From NCBI RefSeq assembly GCF_022682495.2, contig NC_071389.1, positions 62,084,239 to 62,148,238 on the forward strand: 64,000 nt of DNA. Reading direction: 5' to 3'. Both the position numbers and the translations under genes were made by a program. This DNA is from Desmodus rotundus. Taxonomy: Eukaryota > Chordata > Mammalia > Chiroptera > Phyllostomidae. Below the pieces are notes generated by a model that was given only the letters and a program-made list of their open reading frames with translations, was not told the origin of the DNA and made no database searches. Positions within the stretch are counted from its first letter, which is position 1; each line of letters starts with the position of its first letter. This document shows positions 27,801-39,800 of the stretch, one piece after another.

Positions 27801-30800
27801 TAAAATGTGCAAAGGAATCCCATCACATTTGATAAATGGAAGGCATTACTTTACTTCTGGAAACCAACCAGGAAAAAGGAAAACCACCTTTGTAAATATT
27901 TATGTCTTGAAACACATTAAAAAAAAATGGATAACATCATCTAATAATATAACATGTTTTAGAAAGACAGAAGGTTTATTAGAATACTAATAATTCTGAT
28001 GCTATCTTTTCAATTTATGAAGAGTAAAATTAGAAGGGAATCCGAGTTTACCTAGTATAAACCCCACATCATACAGATGAAGCCCAGAGAAAGGAAGTAA
28101 TTTGCACAAGTTTTCACACATACTAAGGGACTGAAGAAGGAACTCACTCAAGTTTTTTTTTTAACTCTAAATCCAGAATCTTGACTTGTGAAAGGCATTA
28201 TCTAATAATTTACTGGGCTACTTACAGGACTTGGAACCCTTACAGTACTCTGTACTAATGGGGCCTTTTTGATCTAGCACTTTCAGACAGCTGCAAACTA
28301 ATCTCTGTTGTATTACTTGCACTCACTCACTACAGAGTAAAAGTTTCCCAAGTCCCTTTCTTCACATCACTGGCTTTCAAATAAAATCTTAGTGGAATCC
28401 CAAGGTAGAAAGGATTATAAAAAGCTGAGCTGCTCCAAGCAAAGCTGTGCATGAGTCCTGCTGTAACTCACTGCTTTGTCCCTGAAGCCTCTGAAACACT
28501 TCCATGGTATCTTAGGTCTCAGAGACAGACACACACACACACACACACACTGCAAGTCCAAATTTTTATTAGAGTCTCATTATACAACATCAGCTTAAGT
28601 TTCTAAATGCTTATTTTCAAATTGTATAGTTATCTTTTCACGGACCAATAACAAACAGTTCGCAGACCACACTTTTGGTAGCACTGTATCATATCCAACA
28701 GAACCTTAAAAGATGTTCCTGACTTTGGGAGTAGGGGGTGGGACAGGACAGAGCAATGGGGGAGAAAGGTGGGACAACTGTAACTGAACAACAATTAAAA
28801 AAAAAAGATGTTCTTAATAAAATCAGAACACCTGATATACTAAGGAAGAAGTTAGAAACTTACTTCTTATCAAAAAATGTTGAATTTTCTTTCCTCTTGG
28901 TGAATCCATTGGGTAGAAGTTTTAAGTTAATACTTTGCCTCCGGGCACGATTTTTCATAAAGTACATCTAACAACCAAAAAAATTAGACAAATTAATTTT
29001 AAAATGCCTTAAGTTTCAAAAGTGAATAAAATAACTTTCAAAATATAACAGTTAAGATTTATTGAGTACTTATGTTTCATAAACTGTGCCGAGAAGCAAT
29101 GCCATTTAATCCTCACAATACTATGAGGCAGGTACTCCATTACCTCCACTTTGGCAGTGAGAATTAATGAATGCCAACACTATACAACTATTTCTGAGAG
29201 GCAGAGCCCGTATTCAAATCCAGGTCTGCGTAATTCCAGAGCCAGTGCTTTTACTCATATGCTCTACAAGCCTAGAGAAGGGATTTCAAAAAAAAACCAG
29301 ATCATTTGGCAATCATAGTGGCTACCTATACAGTTCTTTCTCTTTTACTGATGGTTTTATAATATATACCTGCTTTTATTATGAGAGAGGTACTTCACTC
29401 AGGGGAGGAATCATGGCACCGCCTAGAACAGGCCTAACGAAAGATATTACACAAAGAAACAGTCAAGTATAAAAACAAGTTTCTTGATTAAATAAATGGG
29501 GACCTAGAATTTGAAATGCAAAGAGTCAAGACAACCAAGACATGAGACAAGGGAAAAGAAGGGCCAGCAATCACTGGCTAAGTATAAAAGTGATTTAAGA
29601 AATTATATGCAATTTTATAACTACAGAACTTTGGTTTCAACTGTGGCAGTGGTTATAACGACCAACTCTCACAATGAAAACATCTAAGACTGCTAGATAA
29701 TGGGGAGATAATGGGCAAAATATACATACATACATATATATATGTATATATTATATATATATACATATATATATGATGTATTTTAATACCGCTAAAAGCA
29801 TTGAAGAACTGACAGAAATAGGAAAATACAGGTCAGTTTTCATAAACAGTGAGAACTCAGAGACGTGAGCAAAGTAATGAAGCCACTTTTGAAAATTCTA
29901 GCAAATACAGGCCTTCCCTTTCCATAGCCTCCTCAGCAAGAGGGTCAGAGTCAAAACCTCATAAACTTCTAGGAAGCTCTCCTTAAATGCAGCTGAGTCA
30001 CAGGAAAAGGGTGAAGCAGATATAAACTCTAACTCCAGAGCGTGCTAGGAAATTTGTACTGGTCTAACTGGAACAGGAGGATGGAACAGGAGGAGGAAAA
30101 ATCCATTAGAAGTTGTGGTCATGGGCCAGCCCTTGCACAGAGTTGAAGTGAAAATTTGTCTTGCTTGTGCAGTCAAGAGAATCTTAAAACTTCAATGTGG
30201 TTTCAGACAGACCCAGACTCACAATGTTCCTAGGTACCTGGTAGAAAAAAAAGGCCTGTGTGTTCCATCTTCAAAAAATTCTCACAAATAATTTTTTAAA
30301 GAAAGAAAGCAGTACTCAATAAAAAATAAACAAGCATAAACAATAAAAAAAAAGGCTCAGTAAGCAGGAGACAAAAAGAGGCAGCTGAGAAGAGTTCCAC
30401 ATATATCAAGAAACTTAAAAGAATCATACACAGATTATAGAACAGCTCTGCAAAATTTAAAGGAATAAAATAAAGCCTGAAAATATCTACAGTGAAAGTA
30501 TAAAAAGTGACTCAGAACATTTTTAAAAGAACTAAATAAAACAAGAAATGTTATGGAATGCAATACAGAGATAAGAAAGATGAAAAAATCAAAGACAGGT
30601 TAAAGGATAGGTAAGATGTAAGGAGAAGACCTAAGCCATATTTAATGGCAGTTTTAGAAGGAGAAGAGAAAGAATAAGGCAGAGGTAATATTTTAATAGA
30701 AATGGGCTGATACTATTGCAGAACTGAAGAAAGACACTCTACAGTTTCAAGAAACCTAACATTTTCCAAATAAGGTAAATAAAAATAAATCTGCATTTTC

Positions 30801-33800
30801 ACATTATAGTAAAAATGCAGGGCTTCCGGCCAAGATGGACGTGTAGATAGATATGCTTTGCTTCCTTGCATAGCCAAATTGGTGGCTAAATGGGAGCCAC
30901 CAATTTAAAATCAACCCGAACTGCCAGAAAATCAACCTGTATGGAAGTCCGACAACCAATGAGTTAAGGAAGAAACATTCACTCAGACTGGTAGGAGGGA
31001 GACAGGCAGCCAGGGTGGAGGGCATGCATGGCAAAATGGCGGCTGACAGACTGGGTGGTCCCCCATTTGCACAAGGATAAACCAGGAAGAACAACTGGAG
31101 AGTAAGACAGACTGCAACCCAGGGTTCCAGCACAGGAAAAGAAAGCTTCAAAACCTCTGGCTGTAAAAATCTGTGGTGGTAGCGGCAGCGGGAGACACTG
31201 CCAGTCTCACAGTAGAGTCCATTGGAGGGGCTCATGGGGCCCTAGAACATACACAAGCTAACCCACATGGGAATCAGCACCACAAGGGCACAATTCACAT
31301 GTGGGTACTTGGGTAAGTGACTGAAAGCCAGCTGAGAGCCAAACAAACAGCATCATTCACTCTCTGACCCCTCCCCCACACACAGTGCCAAAACGTGCCA
31401 AAGGGAGTTGCGCCACCCTGGTGAATACCTAAGGCTCTGCCACTTCCAAAGTAACAGCTGCACCAAGACAAAGAAATATGGTCCAGATGAAAGAACAGAT
31501 CAAAACTCCAGAAAAAGAACTAAGCAACGAGGAGATAGACCACCTATCAGATGCAGAGTTCAAAACCCTAGTAATCAGGATGCTCACAGAAATGATTGCA
31601 TATGGCGGCAAAATAAAAGAAGTGAAGGCTACACAAAGTGAAATAAAGAAAAATATACAAGGAACCAACAGTGAACGGAAGGACACTGGAACTCAAATCA
31701 ATTGATTTAGAACAAAAGGAAGAAATAAATATTCAACCAGAAGAAAATTAAGAAACAATAATTCAAAGGGGACAAGGGTCTTCAGGAACAACTATAAAGG
31801 ACACATGGACAAAACCAAGGCGGGGTGGAATCAGGGGAAGGAAGTGGGGATGGCTGGGGGTGGGGACTGGTGGGGGAAAATGCAGACAACTGTAACTGAA
31901 CAACAATAAATTAAAAAAAAAAATGAGGAGAGGCTACTAACCTCTGGGACAACTTTAAATGTTCCAACATCCGACTCATAAGGGTGTCAGAAGAGGAAGA
32001 ACAAGAAACTGAAAACTTATTTGAAAAAATAATGAAAGAAAACTTCCCCAACCTAGGGAAGGAAAGAGACAGACAAGTGGAGGAAACTCAGAGAGTCCCA
32101 AAGAAGTTGGACCCAAAGAGGAACATGCCAAGACACATTATAATTAAATTACTCAAGATTAAAGTTAAGGAGAGAATCTTAAAAGCAGCAAGAGAAAAGG
32201 AGTTACCTACAAAGGAGTGCCCATAAGACTATCAGCTGATTTCTCAAAAGAAACCTTGCAGACAAGAAGAGGCTGGAAAGAAGTATTCAAAGTCAGGAAA
32301 AACAAGGACCTACAGTCAAGATTACTCTATCCAGCACAGCTATCATTTAGAATGGAAGGGCAGACAAAGTGCTTCCCAGATAAGGCAAAGTTAAAAGAGT
32401 TCATCATCACCAAGTCCTTCTTATATGAAATGTTAAAGGGACTTCTCTAAGAAAAAGAAGAAGATCAAAACTATAAACAGAAAAATGACAATAAACTCAC
32501 AAGTATCAACAATTGAACCTAAAAACAAAAAACAACAACAACAAAAAAACCAAAAGCAAAAACATACTAAGCAAACTAGAACAGGAACAGAATCACACTA
32601 GTGGAGATCACATGGAGGGATATCAGCAGGGAGGGGGAGAGGAGAATGGGGAAAAAGGTACAAGGAATAAGAAACATAATTGGTAGGTACAAAATAGACA
32701 GAGGGAGGTTAAGAATAGTATAGGAAATGTAGAAGCCAAAGAACTTTTATATATGACTCATGGACGTGAACTAAGTGGGGGAAAGGGGGAAATGCTGGAG
32801 GGAAGAGGAATACAGGGCGGAGGAGGCTAAATGGGAGGAAATAAATGGGACAACTGTAATAGCATAATTAATAAAATATACTTAGAAAATGCAGAACACA
32901 AAAATAATGTAGCCAGAGAAAAAAGATTTTAAAGGTAGTTTTAAAAATGACAGATGACTTTACAACAACAATGGAAACCACAGACATTGGAAAAACAAAT
33001 CTGAACTCAGAATTCTACAAAAAAAAATCACTAAGAGTGAGGATGAAATAAAAAAATTCAAACAACTGAAAGACTAAGAGTTGGTAATCAGCAAACCCTC
33101 TTTAAAGGATAGTCTAAAGCACGTACTTGAGGCAGAAAGTAATCTCTCAGGTGGTAGGTCTAAGATGATGAATATGGGTATAAAGAAAAAAGAAAGTTGG
33201 AAATATGAAGATACACCAAAAACCCTTACTGGATAAAACAGTAATTACTGTAGGAAGATTTTACAAAACACTTTAAATATCTAAAAACAGTAAGAAAAGT
33301 CAGTAGAGAGTTAAATGCAGTTAAAGAGTTCTAAAGTAACTGCTAACAAACTAGGGCCAAATCCTGCTTGTTGCCTATTTTTATAACCAATTTTTTTTTT
33401 TGGAATACAGCCCCCCACACCTGTTTATGTACTGTTTATGGCTGCTTTCCTGCTACAATGGTGGAGAAGACTAGTTGTGACAGGGACCATATGGCACGGA
33501 AAAAGTATCTGCCATCTGATCCTTTAAAGAAAATGTTTGCCAATTCCTATTTTAAGATCCCGGCATTGTCTAGTTACAGAGTTAAGGTACTGATTAACTT
33601 CAGATACTGGTAAGGTAAGTTAAGCATGTTGTATGTTCAGCCTGACCAAGGAAAGGATAGAAAAAGGGTGTATAACTTCTAAACCAATGAGGAGAAAATT
33701 CAAGTGATTAAAAAAAAAGAAGAAAAAAAACCCACCTCAATTAGTCCAAAAGACAAGGGGGAAAAAATAACCAAATGGAGCAAAAAGCACAATAAGGTGA

Positions 33801-36800
33801 TACATTTAAAGTCAAATACACATAGGATTTCCCATCAAAATGGCAGAGTAGGCAAATGCTGTGCTTTCCTCCTCCCACAAACACATCAAAGTTACAACTA
33901 AAGTATATAACCAGCCTGCAGAACCACCTGAAGACTAGCTGTATAGAATTCTTATAACCAAGGATATAAAAAAGAAGCCATGTAGAGAATGGTAGGAGGG
34001 GCGGAGATGAGAAGTGAGCTTGACCACCCCACACCCAGCCTTAGTAGTTAAGAATCATGAAGGACATCTCCTGGATTCGTACGAGGTAAAACATCAAGAT
34101 ACACACTAGGTAAGACCACCCTGGCAAGACTGGGAGATGAAGCAGATCTACCTAACACACAGAAACAAACACAGGGAAGAAACCAAAATGAGGAGACAAA
34201 GAAGCATGTCCCAAATGAAACAAAGAGCAAAACTCCAGAAAAAGAACTAAACAAAATGAAGGCAAGGCATCTACCAAAGAGTTCAAAAACACTGGTTATA
34301 AAGATACTCAGTGAACTTACAAGAAAGTATACATGAACTCAGTGAAAAAACTTCAACAAAAAAGATAGCAAAAATAAAACAGGACATAGAAACCATAAAA
34401 AAAGAACCTGTCAGAAATGAAGGATACAGCTGATATGAAGAATATGTTGGATGAAATTGACAGATTGGATAAAGCAGAGGACTGAATCAGTGATTTGGAA
34501 AACAAGGTAGTGAAAAACACTCAACTGGAACACCTAAAAACAATTTTTTAAAAAATTAGGACAGTTAATGAGGATGTTGTGGGACAACATTGAGTATAAC
34601 AACATTCACATCACAGAGGTACCAGAAAAAGGGAAAGCACAAGGGATTGAAAACCTATTTGAAGAAATAATGACTGAAAAATTCCCTACCCTACACAAAG
34701 GAAATAGACAGGTAAGTCCAGGAACTGTAGAGTTCCGAACAATACAAATCCAAAGAAGCCTATACCAACACACGTCATAATTAAAATGTGAAGGGCTAAA
34801 GACAGAGAGAATCATACAAGGGAGCTCCCATAAGACTTTCAACTCATTTCTGACCAGAAACTTTGCAGGCCAAAAGGGATTGGCACAAAATATTCAAAGT
34901 GATGAAAAGCAAGAACCTACAACCAAGATTACTCTACCCAGTAAGGCAAACATTTAGAATCGAAGAAGAGATAAAGATCATCCCAGGTAAGAAAAAGCTA
35001 AAGGAGTTCATCACCACAAAACCAGTATTCTAACAAATGTTAAAGGGACTTCTTTAAGAAGAAAAAAATAAAAAATATGAATAATAAAATGGTGATAACT
35101 ATATATCTAGCAATAATTAATGGTTATGTGCTCCAATAAAAAACATAGAATGGCTGAACAGATAAAAAAATAAGACCCTAACATATGCTGTCTAAAAGAG
35201 ACCCATTTCAGATCAAAAGATATACACTTTTCATATGCTGAAAGTAAAGGAATGGAAAAAATATTTCATGCAAATGGAAATGAAAAAAGCTGGGGTGGCA
35301 ATAATTGTATCAGACAAAACAGACTTTAAAACAAAGATTATAACAAAACACAAAAAGGACCCAGCAATTTCACATCTGTGTATTAATCTAAAGAAAGCCA
35401 AACCACTAATTTGAAAAGACAAATGCATCCCTATGTCACTGCAGCATTTTTTACAATAGTCAAGGTATGGAAGCAACCTAAGTGTCCATCAACAGAAACT
35501 GATAAAGAAGTTATGGTACATATAAACAATGGAATACAAAAGGGTGAAATCTTGCCATTCATTTGTGACAACATGGATGGACACAGAGGGTACTATATTA
35601 TGCTAAGTGAAATTAAGTCAGAAAAAGGCAAATATATGATTTCACTTATGTGTAGAAGCTGAAAAACAAAATAAACAAACAAACAAAACAGAAACAAACT
35701 CATAGATCCAGAGAACAAACAAATGGTTGACACATTGGGGTGGGGGGGGTTGCTGGGGAGCTGCTTAAAAGAGGTGAAAGGATCAAATACAAATTAGTCA
35801 TGGAAGGTAAAGTACAGCACAGGAAATATATAGTCAAAAATACTGTAATAAATATGCGTGGTGTCGGGGGGGGGGTACTAAACTTACCAGCGGGATCACT
35901 TCATAAATTATACACATTATATAAATATCTAACCACTATGCTGTATACCTGAAGCTAATATAATAATGAATATCACCTGTAATTAAAAAATAAATAAAAA
36001 ATAAGGTCAAATATATAGGTCATTTTATCAAAATGTAAATGAACTTAATGATGCAGTTAAAAGTAACAGTTATCAGACTACAGAAAAACGAGAACCCAAT
36101 TATATGATACTTAGAAAAAACATAACTAGAACATAAGCAAATAAAAGGGCCCACAGAAAAAGGAAAGAAAAAATACACCATGCAAATACCAAGCAAAGGA
36201 TAACACCTCCTGAGGTATGCATCTAATAATTTAGCCTTGAAGTACATACAGCAAAACTAACTGAACCATCAGAGGAAACACAAATCCTTTTGAGTATATC
36301 TACAGGGAAATATTTACCGACCTCTCTCTGGAACTGATTTAAAAATCAGTATAATTATAAATAATTTGAACAACATAATTCATAAACCTAACCCAAAAGG
36401 AGTATGTAGAACACTCTACTCAGCAACTGCAAAATACTTTTTACTTTTCAAGCAAACAGAACATTGCAAAAATGACCACATACTGGGCCATAAACGCAGT
36501 CAATGTATTTTAAAGGAATGAATTCAGAATAAAGAATATATTCCCTGACCACATTGCAATTAAACTAAAAATGAAAAAGAAGGATTTAACAAAAGTTAAG
36601 AGGACACATTAACAAAATAGGAAAGAAATAATAATAGCAACTGACCAAGAAAAAATAGAAGACACAAATAACCAATATCACAAATGAAACAACTATCATT
36701 CATGCAGACATGTATAAAGAAGAATATTATGAAGAACGTTATGCCAATAAAATATGAAAATTTAGGTCAAATGGACAAATTCTTAGAAAAGTGTAATTTA

Positions 36801-39800
36801 TTAACAATGACTCAAGAAGACACAGAAAATCTGACCAGTCCCATAAATAATAAAGAATATATCTCACTGGCTGAAATTCTAAGCTTGTATTGGTTCATTA
36901 ATAAATCTTACCAAATTCCTGAGGAAGAAATAATTCCTGTAATTAACTCCAATAATCAAATGCATCCAACAAGAAAATTCTCAATTTTATGAAACTAGAA
37001 TCATATTGATACAGAAACCTATGAAGATACTAAAAAGGAAAATTGGAATTCAATCTCACTCATGAACAGAAATACAAAATGAATGAATAGCTGGGTACCA
37101 CACACATGTAAGACAACTAAAGTCTGCCAAGTATAAAAAGCATGCTTTGTTATGATAATAAAAACACCATGCAAATTTAGCTTAAAATAGAAAATCAATT
37201 AAAAGATTATATTATTCGCATTATCAGAATATTATACATTAGAAAAAGAAATAATCAAAAACAGAAAAAGCCCTTTGATAAAACTTAACAGCCATTCATG
37301 ATAAAGTCTGTTAGCAAAGTAGGAATAGGACTTCCTTACAATCATCAGGAGTTACAAAACAAAGATGTACAAGGGCGTTAACACAGTGGGTGCGAGGCTG
37401 TTATTCTTGAAAGGTTCTGTTTACAAGGCTGATCCTTGGCTGTTTTCTGGGAATTTGACTGACTGATAAATGGTTCCCTACACTGACTTTTCCAAATGAT
37501 GGAAGTTCACTATGTCTAAACTGTTTGTATAAACAATGTGGTTTTATTTGCTTTACTCCTGCGAGTGTGGGATTTGGCACCTGCTAGGCAGGGGGTGCTT
37601 CTGCAACCAGCCCCCAATACAAACCCTGGGCGTGAGCTGCTAGTGGGTTTCCCTGGTAGATGATACTTCACATGTGTTAACACAACCCACTGCCAGAGGA
37701 ATTAACTGTTTACTGTGTGACTCCAACGGTAGAGAACTCTTTGGAAGCTTGTGGCTAAATGCCTCCAGACTTCACCCCGAATGCTTTTTCATTTTACTAA
37801 TTTTACTCTGTATCCTTTCAAAGAAATAAATTATTGCCATGAGTAGAACTGTACGTTGAGTTCTGTGAATCCTTCTAGCAAAATCCTTCTAGCAAACCTA
37901 GAGGTGGACTTGAGACTTGCAACATAAATATCTACTATCATCACTAGTATTTGACATTCAATTAGAAGTCCTAGCTATTCCAATAAGGCGCCCCTCCCCC
38001 AAATGGAGTGCGCGAACGAGCTTAAAAGATCAAGGATAGAAATATACTGTGATGAATTACTGACAGAGAAAACCTAAAGAATCTATAGATAGGGTACTGC
38101 AATAGATTTTAATATGGCTGCTCACTAAAAATGTACAAGACATCCGCTGAGAAAACTATAGAGATATTAAAGGAGTCACCAATAAGTGCAGAGATACAAC
38201 ACAACAAAGGATTTAAAGATACAATGCTATAAAGTCTAATCACCCAAGTTATTCTATAAAGTAAGTGTAACCCAAATCAAAATACTCATGTTAGGGGAGG
38301 GAAGACTGTAGAATCAACAGGCTGATTCTTCCTATTGGTATAGAATTATGAAGAATATATACGCTAGAAAATGAGCAAAGTGGGAGAACTTACTCTATTA
38401 GATAGCAAGTTTCAGGGAGAAAAAAAACCCCTTACAATAGTTGGAAGAGCATAGTATTGGTGTGGACAGACAAGTGGAATAGACAGGCCGGAAATCGACC
38501 CACGCATATATGGATACTTGATGTAAGACAAAGATGGTCCTGCAGAGCAATAGTGAAAAGATGAACTCTTCAATAAGTGGTGCTAGGAAGTGGATTATCC
38601 ATACAGCAAATTAAATGGGACCTCCACTTCACTTCACATACTACACAAAAATCAATTCCAGATAGTTTACAAACACAAATGTGAGATGCAACACTAAAAG
38701 CTTTTAGAAAATAATTACAGGAAAGTAAATTTATAACTTCAAGGTAGGGAAGAATTTCTTCATAAACACAAAATAACTATATATGAAACATAATAAATCT
38801 GCCTATATTAAAATTAGGAGCATCAGTTACCAAAAGACACTGTAGAATGAAAAAAAGCCAAAGAAAGGAAGATATTTATAACACGTATAACCATCAACTA
38901 GCATCCAAGAAATACAAAGAATTCCTACAAACCAGAAAGAAAAAAAAAACTGACCAATGAAAAGATGAGCAAAAGACTTGAACTGGCATTCCACAAAAGA
39001 AAAATCCAATGGCCAATAAAGTATTTGAAAAATGCTTAATCTCATTAGGAATCAAGAAATCTGCATATTAAAAACCACAATAAAATTACACATCCATCAA
39101 ACTGACACAAGTTTTTAAACTTTGACCCAACTGTTTCGGACAGGATGTGACAATAAGTACACTCGCACACTACTGGGAGCTGGTATAACCACTTTGGAAA
39201 ATGTTTTGGTAACATCTAATCAAACTGAAGATATGTACAGCCCACAAGGCAATGCCACTCCCAGATATAAACCCCAGAAAAACATGCACACATGCAAATA
39301 AATGATTCGTAAACAAATGTTCACAGCAGCATTGTTTCTAAATTTTTGTTATTACAGAAAACCCAAAGTCCACCCACAAAAGAATAGATAAATTGTGGAA
39401 TAGTCCTAAACTACGGAACTATTCAGGAATAAGAATGGATCGAGAAGGGCACAAGAGGGTGACAGGAAACTACTGAGCTGCTGGGGAGTGTTCTAATTTT
39501 AGACCTGAGTGATAGTTCCATGGGTGTTAACTCTTTTAACGTGCATGCCATACTTCACAATAAAAAGAAAAAAAATTAAAAAGTAAGTTATCTTTTAAGT
39601 AGGACTTTAATATGCGTAATTAAACTTGAGGAAAAAAGTTGATGCATGATAATCTTTTAGGTATGTGCAATGTCATGTCTGTACCAGTAACACCAATAAA
39701 AGGAAGTGTTTAAAAGGCATTAAAATTCTGCAACTTCAATATTAACATAGTCTCTAAAAATGGACATAATTCCATGACATAATTCAATAACAATATTAAA

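Larger units (their letters stand above)
29640..39590 (+). mobile_element. Old L1M element, host of nested insertions
   Basis: One plus-sense L1 can be followed in pieces: 5' part about 29640-30820 (ORF1-like A-rich), 32886-33335 (ORF1 end), 33550-33825 (inter-ORF, A-rich), 36006-37365 (ORF2 start and onwards) and 37925-39590 (ORF2 rest and an L1M-type 3' UTR with 'cttcacaataaaaagaaaaa'). All frames are broken. The joins are interrupted by four later insertions listed separately. Confidence 0.75.

Noticed and set aside
29167..29472. 101-codon plus-strand frame
   Set aside because: It overlaps a MIR in antisense; its residues follow from the SINE sequence.
30804..31235. 143-codon minus-strand frame
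   Set aside because: It lies antisense to the 5' UTR and ORF1 start of the HAL1-like element; no sign of a gene.
31408..32450. Several L1 ORF1 frames as host genes
   Set aside because: They are pieces of a retroelement ORF1 with breaks and a lodged L1 tail; not a cellular gene.
33368..33613. 81-codon plus-strand frame
   Set aside because: It falls across a hAT DNA transposon remnant and old L1 sequence.
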